The notes under the pieces were generated by a model, which saw only the letters and a list, made by a program, of their open reading frames with translations, had not been told where the DNA came from and ran no database searches. From positions 1 to 42,693 of the forward strand of contig CACJJV010000010.1 in the NCBI GenBank assembly GCA_902593845.1: DNA of 42,693 nucleotides, given 5' to 3'. The stretch is from an uncultured Pelagibacteraceae bacterium (GTDB taxonomy: Bacteria > Pseudomonadota > Alphaproteobacteria > Pelagibacterales > Pelagibacteraceae). Each line of letters begins with the position of its first letter. Positions within the stretch are counted from its first letter, which is position 1. A program made the position numbers and the translations under genes. Below are positions 8,484 through 16,644 of this stretch, in pieces.

Positions 8484-9074
8484 TTATAAAGAACCTTTTG
8501 TAGAAGGAATAGTTTTTTTATTCCTCGGATCTATTTCTAATGCAGTTCTTAAAGACCTTGCTAATCCTTTATAACAAGACTCTATAATGTGGTGACTATT
8601 GTCCCCATAAATATTTTCAACGTGCAAAGTAATTCCAGCGGCTTGAGAAAATGCTTGAAACCATTCTTTAAAAAGTTCTGTATCCATCTCTCCAAGTTTT
8701 TCGACTTTTAAATTTACTTTCCAAATTAAATAAGGTCTATTTGAAATATCAATTGCAACACGTGATAGAGTTTCATCCATTGGGATCATCGCGTGAGCAT
8801 ACCTTCTAATTCCAACGGATTTTTTCAAAGCTTTTTTTAAAGCCTCACCAATAGCAATTCCTGTATCTTCAGTTGTGTGGTGTAAATCAATATGAGTATC
8901 TCCTTTAGCTTTTATACTCATGTCTATTGAAGAATGCTTAGATAGTTGTTCAAGCATGTGGTTTAAAAAACCTATTCCTGTGTCAATTTTGTATTTACCT
9001 TTACCGTCAATATTTAAATCAACACTAATGCTTGTTTCTTTTGTTTTCCTGCTTATTTTGCCTTTACGCTTCAT
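8484..9074 (-). CDS. hisB: Imidazoleglycerol-phosphate dehydratase
   Basis: Mn-dependent dehydratase turning IGP into imidazole acetol phosphate. 196 residues, the monofunctional form without a histidinol-phosphatase domain. The duplicated metal-binding motifs are clear: [20 protein letters not shown] near residue 60-78 and [19 protein letters not shown] near residue 155. [16 protein letters not shown] is the other signature. First gene of the histidine run. Its promoter must lie in the 91-base divergent gap with hslV (9075-9165). Confidence 0.96.
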   Translation of the reverse strand: MKRKGKISRKTKETSISVDLNIDGKGKYKIDTGIGFLNHMLEQLSKHSSIDMSIKAKGDTHIDLHHTTEDTGIAIGEALKKALKKSVGIRRYAHAMIPMDETLSRVAIDISNRPYLIWKVNLKVEKLGEMDTELFKEWFQAFSQAAGITLHVENIYGDNSHHIIESCYKGLARSLRTALEIDPRNKKTIPSTKGSL

Positions 9075-9130
9075 AATTAAAAACAGGTATACATATATTA
9101 TTCAATTATGGCAATAATACTAAACCTGGG

Positions 9131-9158
9131 CTTGAAGTATCAAATTTAGTATCCATTT
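9131..9158 (+). promoter_or_regulatory. Candidate RpoH (sigma-32-type) promoter of hslVU
   Basis: CTTG (9131-9134), an 18-base spacer, and CCATTT (9153-9158) resemble the alphaproteobacterial heat-shock consensus CTTG-N17/18-CCATNT. It lies 7 bases before the hslV ATG. The motif match is seen directly; sigma factor use is inferred. A similar pair with the same spacer stands in front of grpE. Confidence 0.6.
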
Positions 9159-9165
9159 ATAAGCT

Positions 9166-9681
9166 ATGACAACAATTGTGTTAGTTAGAAAAAACAACGA
9201 AGTGGTAGTAGCTGGTGACGGACAAGTAAGTATGGGCAATACTGTGGTAAAAAGTACTGCCTCAAAAGTCAGAAAAATTGAGAAGAGAGATGTCGTAGCT
9301 GGTTTTGCTGGATCAACAGCTGATGCTTTAACATTGTTTGAGAGATTAGAAGGAAAATTAGAAAAACATGCAGGTAACTTATCTAGAGCTGCTGTCGAGT
9401 TAGCTAAAGATTGGAGAACTGATAAATATCTAAGAAGACTAGAAGCACTAATGGCTGTAGGTGACAAGAACAATAGTTATATAATTTCAGGTACAGGTGA
9501 CGTTCTAGAGCCTGAAGGAGATGTTATTGGTATTGGCTCTGGTGGTAATTATGCTTTGGCTGCAGGAAAAGTCTTAATGGAAAGTGACATTTCAGCAGAA
9601 GAAGTTGCAAAAAAAGCCATAAAAGTTGCAGCTGATATCTGCGTATTCACAAATGAAAATGTTAAAGTTGAAAAAATATAA
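9166..9681 (+). CDS. hslV: ATP-dependent protease HslVU, peptidase subunit
   Basis: N-terminal nucleophile hydrolase forming the double hexamer proteolytic core docked to HslU. 171 residues. The ATG at 9166 is fixed by chemistry: Thr2 ([10 protein letters not shown]) must become the N-terminal catalytic residue after Met removal. [34 protein letters not shown] and the Lys in that region fit the family. There is no Shine-Dalgarno sequence before the start, only ATAAGCT, consistent with a leaderless message from the adjacent promoter. The stop overlaps the hslU ATG (TAATG). Confidence 0.97.
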   Translation: MTTIVLVRKNNEVVVAGDGQVSMGNTVVKSTASKVRKIEKRDVVAGFAGSTADALTLFERLEGKLEKHAGNLSRAAVELAKDWRTDKYLRRLEALMAVGDKNNSYIISGTGDVLEPEGDVIGIGSGGNYALAAGKVLMESDISAEEVAKKAIKVAADICVFTNENVKVEKI

Positions 9682-11054
9682 TGGATAAATCAAACGTAAC
9701 TCAATTACATCCTAAAGGAGATGGACAAAAAGAGGAAACTTCATTAGTAAGCTCCTTATCACCAAGAGAAATTGTTTCTGAATTAGACAGGTTTGTTGTC
9801 GGTCAAAATAAAGCTAAAAGAGCAGTTGCTGTTGCCTTACGAAACAGATGGAGAAGACAAGCTTTAAAAGGTGAAATGAGAAATGAAGTTTTACCCAAAA
9901 ATATTTTAATGATCGGCCCAACGGGTGTTGGTAAAACAGAAATTTCAAGAAGACTTTCAAAATTAGCAGAAGCTCCTTTTGTAAAAGTTGAAGCAACTAG
10001 ATTTACTGAGGTGGGTTATGTTGGAAGAGATGTAGAACAAATTGTCAGAGATTTAATTGAAATAGCAATTTCAATGGAAAAAGTTAAAAAAAGAAAAGAG
10101 GTCTTCGCAAAAGCTCAAAAATTAGCTGAAGAAAAAGTACTAGATGCTTTAGTCGGGAAAAAAGCAAGTACAGCTACAAGAGAAAGCTTTAGAAAAAGAC
10201 TCAGAGATGGTGATCTAGATAATAATGAGATAGAAATAGCTGTCAGCGAAAGTGGGGGTAATAGTACATCATTTGAAATTCCTGGAATGCCAGGTGCTAA
10301 TGTAGGAATGATTAATATTGGCGAGATGCTTGGAAAATCTATGGGTAGGCAGGAAAAAAAGAAAAAAATGACAGTAAAAGAATCTCACGAAATTTTGATA
10401 AATGATGAATCTGATAAGTTAATTGAACAAGATAAAATAATTAAAGCTGCAAAGATCTCTACAGAAAATAATGGAATAGTTTTCTTAGATGAAATAGATA
10501 AAATTTCTGGAAGGACAGACAGGGTTGGCGGAGATGTATCTAGAGAAGGTGTGCAGAGAGATTTATTACCTTTAATTGAAGGAACAACAGTTAATACAAA
10601 ATATGGACCTATAAAAACTGACCATATATTATTTATTGCATCTGGTGCTTTCCAATTAGCCAAGCCCTCTGATTTACTACCCGAGTTACAAGGAAGACTG
10701 CCAATCAGAGTTGAGCTAGAGGCTTTATCAAGTGAGGATTTTAAAAGAATCCTTAAAGAACCTGATTTTAGTTTAATCAAACAGTATGTGGCTTTGTTAG
10801 AGACTGAGAATGTTGAGCTTGAGTTTACTGAAGATGGGATTGATGCAATTGCAAATATTGCGTCAGAGGTAAATGCAACTGTTGAAAATATTGGTGCTAG
10901 AAGATTACACACAATAATAGAGAAAATCCTTGATGAAATTAGTTTCACTGCAACTGACAGATCTGGTGAAAAAATTTCAATAAATAAAGAATATATAAAC
11001 AAAAATCTTGATAATCTTATCAAAGATACAGATCTATCAAAATTTATTTTATAA
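9681..11054 (+). CDS. hslU: ATP-dependent protease HslVU, ATPase subunit
   Basis: AAA+ unfoldase of the HslVU protease in the cytosol. 457 residues. N-domain opening [20 protein letters not shown], Walker [10 protein letters not shown] near residue 79-87, the pore loop region [15 protein letters not shown], an inserted I-domain around residues 110-250, Walker [11 protein letters not shown], and the sensor segment [15 protein letters not shown]. The protein ends in DLSKFIL, the C-terminal tail that inserts into HslV. Cotranscribed with hslV. The last 6 bases overlap the convergent smr gene. Confidence 0.97.
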   Translation: MDKSNVTQLHPKGDGQKEETSLVSSLSPREIVSELDRFVVGQNKAKRAVAVALRNRWRRQALKGEMRNEVLPKNILMIGPTGVGKTEISRRLSKLAEAPFVKVEATRFTEVGYVGRDVEQIVRDLIEIAISMEKVKKRKEVFAKAQKLAEEKVLDALVGKKASTATRESFRKRLRDGDLDNNEIEIAVSESGGNSTSFEIPGMPGANVGMINIGEMLGKSMGRQEKKKKMTVKESHEILINDESDKLIEQDKIIKAAKISTENNGIVFLDEIDKISGRTDRVGGDVSREGVQRDLLPLIEGTTVNTKYGPIKTDHILFIASGAFQLAKPSDLLPELQGRLPIRVELEALSSEDFKRILKEPDFSLIKQYVALLETENVELEFTEDGIDAIANIASEVNATVENIGARRLHTIIEKILDEISFTATDRSGEKISINKEYINKNLDNLIKDTDLSKFIL

Positions 11055-11462
11055 TTTTTTTTTTAAAAAAATATAAAAAGCCCCACTGCCACCATCTTCA
11101 ATTTCGGCATCAGTTATATTTTTTATTTTTTTCATTAAGTTAGAATTATTTTTAATAAAATCAGGAACAGAATTTTTTAAAATACCAAATTTCTCTGAAA
11201 TATATGGGTCTTTATCATTTTGAGAATGCAGTCCTTTACCGGTAACTATGATAACTTTAGAGACTTTTTGATCAAAACATTCAGTTATAAAACTTTCAAC
11301 TTTTTTGTTTGCCTCATCAAGTGTGTAACCATGAAGATCTAATAATTTAGTAATATGAAATTTATTATCTTTTTTTTCTAAATCTTTATTTGGTAACTTT
11401 TCATTTTTTTCTAAAAAGTCTTTCCAATCCTTTTTGTCTTTATCTGAAATATTACTGTTCAA
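11049..11462 (-). CDS. Smr/MutS2-type domain protein
   Basis: A stand-alone Smr domain protein of 137 residues; such proteins have nucleic-acid nicking activity in some bacteria, but the role of the alphaproteobacterial version is not settled. Diagnostic features are [19 protein letters not shown] (the LDLHG motif, residues about 43-47), [12 protein letters not shown] (the GKG motif) and the terminal [12 protein letters not shown]. The first 35 residues are a charged unstructured leader. It starts directly after timA. In many alphaproteobacteria mltA stands between smr and timA; here it is absent. Confidence 0.9.
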   Translation of the reverse strand: MNSNISDKDKKDWKDFLEKNEKLPNKDLEKKDNKFHITKLLDLHGYTLDEANKKVESFITECFDQKVSKVIIVTGKGLHSQNDKDPYISEKFGILKNSVPDFIKNNSNLMKKIKNITDAEIEDGGSGAFYIFLKKKL

Positions 11463-12059
11463 TTAAGAAAGAGTATCAACTAACTGCCAATTTGGATTAT
11501 TAGTACTTGTATCTCTTGAAAATACCCAGGTGTCATAAATCTTCTTAATCTTTTCGGGGTCTCCAGAAACTATCTTTTTATCTTTATCTCTAATACAAGT
11601 GATTACTTCACCTACAAATTCTACAGTTACTTGTAAAATTTTTCCTAAATACTTATGCTCTTTTATATTCGCTGAATTTACTCCGATAAAAGTAATTTCA
11701 GCAAGATGACCTCTTTTACCTCTTTCTTTTAGCGCAGTGTTAAACTGATCGTAAATTTTATTGCTTAATAAAGGCTTACTTGTTGTCAATTTATTATCAC
11801 TATCACCGAAGTCTGTAATAATAGTTTCGTATGCTATCTTAGCACCTTTTAAAAAGTCTTTTTTTGCATTTTCGTCAAAATCAGTTTTTTTATTTATTTT
11901 TGTTTCAGGATTTATATTTTTCAACATTTCCTCAAACTGAGGTGAGGCTTTTCCCTCGAAACCTGTTCTTTTACCTAAAATTCCTCTAAGTCTTAAAAAA
12001 ATGAAGCCAGCAATCATTGCTAATAAAATAATATCGATGTACTCAAAACTATAATTCAT
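11463..12059 (-). CDS. timA: Tim44-like domain protein (TimA)
   Basis: Inner-membrane-anchored Tim44/TimA family protein, 198 residues, function in bacteria unclear. One N-terminal transmembrane segment (about residues 8-27, DIILLAMIAGFIFLRLRGIL) is followed by a short basic and acidic linker, then the Tim44 domain from about residue 65, including ETIITDFGDSD, ITFIGVNSANI and the terminal DTWVFSRDTSTNNPNWQLVD. The WxFxR...NPNWxLV ending is the family hallmark. Divergent from fxsA with a 57-base gap, an arrangement conserved in alphaproteobacteria. Confidence 0.92.
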   Translation of the reverse strand: MNYSFEYIDIILLAMIAGFIFLRLRGILGKRTGFEGKASPQFEEMLKNINPETKINKKTDFDENAKKDFLKGAKIAYETIITDFGDSDNKLTTSKPLLSNKIYDQFNTALKERGKRGHLAEITFIGVNSANIKEHKYLGKILQVTVEFVGEVITCIRDKDKKIVSGDPEKIKKIYDTWVFSRDTSTNNPNWQLVDTLS

Positions 12060-12116
12060 AACCTAAACTTAATTACTATGTTGATTAATTTCAACTAACA
12101 ATTACATTAAAGACAA

Positions 12117-12542
12117 ATGAACACAGTACTTTTAGCTGTTATTTTAATCCCAATTGTAGAGATTTACCTTTTTATAAAGATCGGGTCTCAAATAGGAGCT
12201 TTCAGCACCATATTCTTGGTATTTTTTACTGCGGTTGTAGGAGTGTACTATGCCAGATACGAAGGGATCAACACTCTGAGATCTGGAATGACGCAAATAA
12301 TTAAAAATCAAATTCCAGCCCACGAATTAATTTCTGGTGCCGCAATAGCATTTGCAGCTGTTCTCTTAATCATACCAGGATTTGCAACTGACTTGATTGG
12401 TTTCCTCTTAATCATCCCAATAACACGAAAGTTAATATTAGGAAGATTTAATAAAAAATTTGAAAATAAAGAAACGAAAAAGAATGATTTTATTGAGGGG
12501 GAATTTGAGGATATAGAAGATGACAATGACAGAAAAATTTAA
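12117..12542 (+). CDS. fxsA: FxsA family membrane protein
   Basis: Small inner-membrane protein of 141 residues. Named after E. coli FxsA, which affects exclusion of phage T7 by the F plasmid; the core role is unknown. Hydrophobic segments are at about residues 3-22, 26-46 and 73-105, followed by a charged acidic tail (FENKETKKNDFIEGEFEDIED). The signature opening with IPIVEIYLFIKIG and the GAAIAFAAVLLIIPGFATDLIGFLL segment are clear. Overlaps secB by 23 bases in another frame. Confidence 0.92.
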   Translation: MNTVLLAVILIPIVEIYLFIKIGSQIGAFSTIFLVFFTAVVGVYYARYEGINTLRSGMTQIIKNQIPAHELISGAAIAFAAVLLIIPGFATDLIGFLLIIPITRKLILGRFNKKFENKETKKNDFIEGEFEDIEDDNDRKI

Positions 12543-12948
12543 GATTTTAGCAAAATATATAAAAGATATGTCTAGTGAAACACCAGATGTTGAAACTTAC
12601 ATATCTGCAGGAAATAACATGGGTAAATATCAATTAGATATTGATATCAAATCAATAGCTCTTAAAAATAAGATGATCGAGGTAAATATAACATTAAAAT
12701 TTCAACACAAAGACACTCAAGTCAAAAAATCTCATTTTGAGATTATTTATGCTGTAGCAGTAAAAATCGATGAGTCCATTAAAGAAAAAAAAGATCTAGA
12801 AAAAATTGTATTATGTGATGTACCTAATTCAGTTTATCCAGACTTAGAAAAATCATTTTTAGATATGATGCATAATTCTGGATACCCTAATCTCAAATTA
12901 GAAAAAAAAATTGATTTTACAAAACTTTATTTAGAAAGATTTAATTAA
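12520..12948 (+). CDS. secB: Protein-export chaperone SecB
   Basis: Tetrameric cytosolic chaperone that delivers unfolded preproteins to SecA. 142 residues, normal for the family. The opening FKILAKYIKDMSSETPD corresponds to the conserved SecB N-terminus (xxQYIKDLSFENP), and YAVAVKIDE and ILCDVP-like segments follow; the typical central Pro-rich LF(P/A)YAR segment is reduced to CDVPNSVYPDLEKSF. The first ATG (12520) gives MTMTEKF; the second ATG (12526) is equally possible and shortens the overlap with fxsA. The 3' end overlaps dnaQ by 4 bases. Confidence 0.9.
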   Translation: MTMTEKFKILAKYIKDMSSETPDVETYISAGNNMGKYQLDIDIKSIALKNKMIEVNITLKFQHKDTQVKKSHFEIIYAVAVKIDESIKEKKDLEKIVLCDVPNSVYPDLEKSFLDMMHNSGYPNLKLEKKIDFTKLYLERFN

Positions 12949-13607
12949 TAGAAGTTTTTTTTAAGAAAAGTTTTTAAATAAATTTGGTGATTTTTTAGTT
13001 CTTCAGTAGACGGTTTGATAACCTTGGTAGAATAAATAACTTTTCCAGTATTTAATTTTGAAACTTCTTCCTCTTTATTTTTAAAATCTAAAGTTGGCTC
13101 TTTTTGATCTATTAAATTTATATAAACCTTAGATAGCAAATCACAGTCAATAAGCGCAGTATGTTGTACTCTTTTGGAATTGTCTATCCTATATCTCTTA
13201 CATAAAGCATCCAAACTTATTTGGGATCCAGGAAATTTATTTCTGGCTAATGATATCGTGTCTATTACTTCATTATCAATTTTGTTTTTTCCGATAATCT
13301 GTAGTTCATTATTTAAATGAGATAAATCAAATTCTGCATTATGAATTATTAATCTTTTATCTTTAATAAATCTTAGAAAATCATCGGCTATTTCTCTAAA
13401 TTTCATTTTGTCTGATAAAAAACTATCTGAATATCCATGCACTTCGAAAGCTTTCTCAGATACTTTTCTTTCAGGATTTAAATAACAATGAAATTTTTTT
13501 TTTGTTGGTATTAAATTATCTAACTCAATACACCCTATTTCTACAATTCTATGCCCCTCTTTGACTGAAAGACCAGTTGTTTCTGTGTCTAATACAATTT
13601 CTTTCAT
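12945..13607 (-). CDS. dnaQ: DNA polymerase III epsilon subunit (3'-5' proofreading exonuclease)
   Basis: DEDDh exonuclease, 220 residues. Exo I is VLDTETTGL at residue 5, Exo II is IIHNAEFDLSHLN near residue 88, and Exo IIIe is HTALIDCDLLSKVY near residue 152 with the catalytic His. The C-terminal part (after about 175) should bind the alpha subunit. It overlaps coaE by 4 bases in the dnaQ-coaE-aroE-maf block, a conserved alphaproteobacterial order beside the origin. Confidence 0.96.
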   Translation of the reverse strand: MKEIVLDTETTGLSVKEGHRIVEIGCIELDNLIPTKKKFHCYLNPERKVSEKAFEVHGYSDSFLSDKMKFREIADDFLRFIKDKRLIIHNAEFDLSHLNNELQIIGKNKIDNEVIDTISLARNKFPGSQISLDALCKRYRIDNSKRVQHTALIDCDLLSKVYINLIDQKEPTLDFKNKEEEVSKLNTGKVIYSTKVIKPSTEELKNHQIYLKTFLKKNFY

Positions 13608-14173
13608 ACTAAATTTTTTATAATTTCCTTTACTCTAACTTTAACAGAATTTTTTTTAAAATTGTTCTTAATTATAAATTGAGACTTTTTCTTTTTTAAG
13701 ACAAGCGACAGTTGCATCTTTTTAAAATTATTTAGTATTTCCATATTAAAATTTTTTCGTTTTTTTAATCTTTTTAAAATTTCTGATTTCTTAGACTCAA
13801 CAAAAACTAATATATCTTTTTTTTTGTTAATTTTGTTCTCCAATAGAAGAGGAATATCTAATACAACAAATTTTTTATGTTTGTTCTTTCTTAAAAAATC
13901 ATTCATTTTTTTTCTAACTTCACGATGAACAATCTTAATAATTCTTTTTAAATTTTTCCTATTAGATAAAATTGCATTAATAATTTCTTTTTTTTTTATG
14001 GGAAAAGAGTCAAAATAATTTGGAAGTTCTTTTTTTAATTTTTGAAAAACTTTTCTGTTATATTTATAAATTTTAGCAACTTCTAAATCAGCATTAAATA
14101 CAGGAAAACCAAAACATTTAGCTATGTAAGTTTTGCCAGAACCTATATCTCCTAAAATGCCTATTCTTTTCAT
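13604..14173 (-). CDS. coaE: Dephospho-CoA kinase
   Basis: Last step of CoA synthesis. 189 residues, P-loop kinase. The Walker A is GDIGSGKTY near residue 8-15 (the family usually has GSGKS; Thr is conservative). DLEVAKIY corresponds to the D-x-x-(A/V) dephospho-CoA site, and VLDIPLLLENK is the conserved DxPLLxE motif. Strongly Lys-rich, consistent with local AT bias. The start overlaps the aroE stop and the end overlaps the dnaQ start, each by 4 bases. Confidence 0.94.
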   Translation of the reverse strand: MKRIGILGDIGSGKTYIAKCFGFPVFNADLEVAKIYKYNRKVFQKLKKELPNYFDSFPIKKKEIINAILSNRKNLKRIIKIVHREVRKKMNDFLRKNKHKKFVVLDIPLLLENKINKKKDILVFVESKKSEILKRLKKRKNFNMEILNNFKKMQLSLVLKKKKSQFIIKNNFKKNSVKVRVKEIIKNLV

Positions 14174-14964
14174 AAATCTAATAATTTCTTTAATTCTTCG
14201 TTAATTTCTGGTTCAACCTTGTGCCATAATTTAAAAGCCTCTAAAGCCTGATAAATAAACATCATTTTACCATTAGAAATCTGACAACCTAAGTTTTTTC
14301 CAGTTCTTAAAAAATTAGTCTCTTTTGGATTGTAGATAACATCGTAGAATAGTTTTTTTTTATTTATGTTTTTGAAGTTCAAACCAATGTTATCTTCTTT
14401 ATTTAAGCCTAAACTGGTGGCATTGATAATCATATCAAATTCAGGTTGAACTCCCCAGTCAACTACGCTGATATTTGAAAAACATTTTTTTAAATTTTCA
14501 GTTTTTTGCTTAGTCCTATTACTTACTATAATTTTAGAAATACCTAGTTTTTCTAAAGCATAAATTATAGAAGGTACAACACCTCCAGCTCCCAATATAA
14601 ATATTGTCTTGTTTTCTAAATTAAATTGAGTTTCTTTTAAACTCAATTCAAAACCTTTTATATCAGTGTTATGGCCAATAAGTTTTTTATCTTGTTTGTA
14701 TATAGTGTTAACAGATTGCGTAACTTGAGACTCTTTACTTAGCGTATCCAAAAAAGGAATGACATCACTTTTAAAAGGAACAGTAACATTTATCCCATCT
14801 AATTTATCCTCCCTAATTTCAGAAATAATTTCTTGGATTTCGCTTTTATCTATTTTTTTTCTATCGTAATTTGCATCAATATTATTTTTTTCAAACCAAT
14901 AATTATGTAATTTAGGTGATAGTGAATGCTCAATAGGATTTCCAATTACAAGATATTTTTTCAT
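14170..14964 (-). CDS. aroE: Shikimate dehydrogenase
   Basis: NADPH-dependent reduction of 3-dehydroshikimate. 264 residues. N-terminal substrate domain: GNPIEHSLSPKLHNYWF, then DGINVTVPFKSDVIPFLD with the catalytic Lys; GHNTDIKGFELSL carries the Asp. NADP domain: FILGAGGVVPSIIYAL and VVSNRTKQK, which binds the 2'-phosphate. MMFIYQALEAFKLW is the C-terminal signature. Part of the minus-strand block leading away from the origin. Confidence 0.96.
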   Translation of the reverse strand: MKKYLVIGNPIEHSLSPKLHNYWFEKNNIDANYDRKKIDKSEIQEIISEIREDKLDGINVTVPFKSDVIPFLDTLSKESQVTQSVNTIYKQDKKLIGHNTDIKGFELSLKETQFNLENKTIFILGAGGVVPSIIYALEKLGISKIIVSNRTKQKTENLKKCFSNISVVDWGVQPEFDMIINATSLGLNKEDNIGLNFKNINKKKLFYDVIYNPKETNFLRTGKNLGCQISNGKMMFIYQALEAFKLWHKVEPEINEELKKLLDL

Positions 14965-15545
14965 TTATACTTATCTAAATATTTTTTAATTTTTTCAATT
15001 GGAAGTCCCATTATTGTATTTTCGTTTCCATCAATACTTGAGAATAAATCTCTTCCCTCACCTTCTATTTGATAAACATTATAAGCATATAACGCTTCAT
15101 CCGAAATTTTTAATAGATATTTTTTTAATTCTTCCTCTGTCATTTTTTTCATTGTCAGCGATGCTTTATCGGTATGGTTCCATACCATAGATCCATTTTT
15201 GGAGATACAAACTGAGCTTATTAAATGATGTTTTTTACCATTGAGTTTTTTTAAAATTTCTAAAGCTTCATTTCTATCGTTAGGTTTTGATATGAGTTCT
15301 CCCTCTAAATCAATTACACTATCAGCACCCAAAACTAAATCGTCAATATATTTATTGCTCACTTTATTAGCTTTTATTTCAGCTAGATTTTTTGATATGA
15401 TTTCAGGTGTAGCTTTTTCTTTTAATAAACTTAGTTTCACAATATCTTCATCGACATTTGATGGTTTTACCTCATTTAAAATATCATATTCATCCAAAAT
15501 CTTTTTTCTAACCTTGCTTTTAGAAGCTAGAATAATTTTAGGCAT
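14961..15545 (-). CDS. maf: Maf family nucleoside triphosphate pyrophosphatase
   Basis: House-cleaning NTP pyrophosphatase, 194 residues. Opening IILASKSKVRKKILDEY matches the family SxSPxRxxxL motif; VLGADSVIDLEGELISKP is the catalytic DxxV/D-x-x-G-E block, followed by ALEILKKLNGKKH. The terminal ENTIMGLPIEKI is typical. Overlaps aroE by 4 bases and the upstream PPSRP gene by 8. Whether it prefers dTTP/UTP or methylated nucleotides cannot be read. Confidence 0.94.
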   Translation of the reverse strand: MPKIILASKSKVRKKILDEYDILNEVKPSNVDEDIVKLSLLKEKATPEIISKNLAEIKANKVSNKYIDDLVLGADSVIDLEGELISKPNDRNEALEILKKLNGKKHHLISSVCISKNGSMVWNHTDKASLTMKKMTEEELKKYLLKISDEALYAYNVYQIEGEGRDLFSSIDGNENTIMGLPIEKIKKYLDKYK

Positions 15546-16362
15546 TTTCTTTATATATTTCGTATATTTTAATTACTGAAGCTGCAGTTTCTTCTACAGA
15601 TTTTCGTGTCACATCGATGAATGGCCATTTATATTTTTTGAAAGTATTTTTTGCCATATCTACTTCTTTTCTAATTTGTTCTAAATCTGTATATAATTTA
15701 TTTTTATTTTCCTTAAGGGAATTCATCCTGTTTTTTCTAATCTCCACAAGCCTCTCTGGCTCAGTATTTAATCCAATAATGCATGAGATTTTGGGGTTTT
15801 CTTTTAAAACTCCTGGTAAAGAATTTTCATTTATCAAAGGTATGTTGGATGTTTTAAAACCTTTGTTAGCTAAAAAGATTGCGGTTGGGGTCTTACTTGT
15901 TCTGCTTACTCCCAACAAAATTATATCAGATTCTTTTATTTCTTTTACAAGATTGCCGTCATCATGGTTCATTGTAAATTGAATTGCTTCGATTCTTTTA
16001 TAATATTCTTCATCAAGAGCATATTGTCCACTTGGTTGGTGTGAGGCTTTTTGATTTAAAAGTTTTGAAAAACTTAATATTAGATCACCTAACACCCCAA
16101 AGCATGGAATTTTTTTCGTGTCACTATTTTTTGCAAGATATTTTGCCAGATTACTATCAACAATGGAGTATAAGATTATCGAATTTTTTTCTTTTTCTGC
16201 ACTTTCTAAAATTTTTATAATTTGATTTTCTGTTCTTGTAAAAGAATAAGTGTGTATTTTATAATTTATATTTTTAAATTGAGCTTTGATAGCTATAAAA
16301 ATACGATCAAGGGTTTCACCAGTTGCATCTGATATAAGATAAATTTGATATAAATTACTCAT
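15538..16362 (-). CDS. Pyruvate phosphate dikinase / PEP synthase regulatory protein (DUF299)
   Basis: Bifunctional ADP-dependent kinase and Pi-dependent phosphorylase that inactivates or reactivates PPDK or PEP synthase. 274 residues from the preferred start. Seen: YLISDATGETLDRIFIAIKAQF at the N-terminus, the P-loop-like ILLGVSRTSKTPTAIFLANKG near residue 150, and the terminal FIDVTRKSVEETAASVIKIY. I choose the ATG at 16362; a start at 16389 would add only 9 unconserved residues. In Caulobacter and Rickettsia the replication origin lies between the homologue of this gene and hemE, exactly the arrangement here. Confidence 0.93.
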   Translation of the reverse strand: MSNLYQIYLISDATGETLDRIFIAIKAQFKNINYKIHTYSFTRTENQIIKILESAEKEKNSIILYSIVDSNLAKYLAKNSDTKKIPCFGVLGDLILSFSKLLNQKASHQPSGQYALDEEYYKRIEAIQFTMNHDDGNLVKEIKESDIILLGVSRTSKTPTAIFLANKGFKTSNIPLINENSLPGVLKENPKISCIIGLNTEPERLVEIRKNRMNSLKENKNKLYTDLEQIRKEVDMAKNTFKKYKWPFIDVTRKSVEETAASVIKIYEIYKENA

Positions 16363-16644
16363 GTATAATTTATGTATAAATTTGTACAATTTTTATCATA
16401 TTTAACATTTTCCATATTTTAGAATTTATGTTGTAAAACAATGCTTTTATTAACAAAATTAAACATGTTAAAATCTCTAGTAATCATTTGGTGTATTTAG
16501 TTAATAAGCTTCAATTTTGCGTATATATTTATTAAAATTTAAATTCTAAATGTTAACAAACTGTTTATAAAATGTTCAATAAATTTAATCACCATTATTC
16601 ACAGAATATACTAACATTACAATTAATTATATTTAATTATTAAT
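16363..16644. other. Putative chromosomal replication origin (oriC)
   Basis: The longest gene-free stretch in the window (282 bases), very AT-rich, between the PPDK/PEPS regulator and hemE. The same gene pair flanks the experimentally known Caulobacter origin. A perfect DnaA-box match (TTATTCACA, consensus TTATNCACA) lies at 16595-16603, and a one-mismatch box on the opposite strand (TGTTTATAA) at 16562-16570. Genes on the left point left and on the right point right. It also contains three TTAA words at 9-base steps (16450, 16459, 16468). Position is supported by synteny and motif; function is inferred. Confidence 0.7.
16595..16603 (+). promoter_or_regulatory. DnaA box TTATTCACA
   Basis: Exact match to the bacterial DnaA-box consensus TTATNCACA, in the AT-rich gap before hemE. 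A weaker inverted copy with one mismatch, TGTTTATAA, is 24 bases upstream (16562-16570). The match is seen directly; DnaA binding is inferred. Confidence 0.6.

Noticed and set aside
9075..9165. Possible hisB promoter in the divergent gap with hslV
   Set aside because: A TTGATA...TAGTAT pair exists on the minus strand but with a 15-base spacer; too weak to list as a feature.
10385..11023. Long open frame antisense to hslU (about 212 codons)
   Set aside because: It lies wholly inside hslU, is Ser/Ile-rich in the way typical of antisense frames of Lys/Asp-rich genes, and has no family features.
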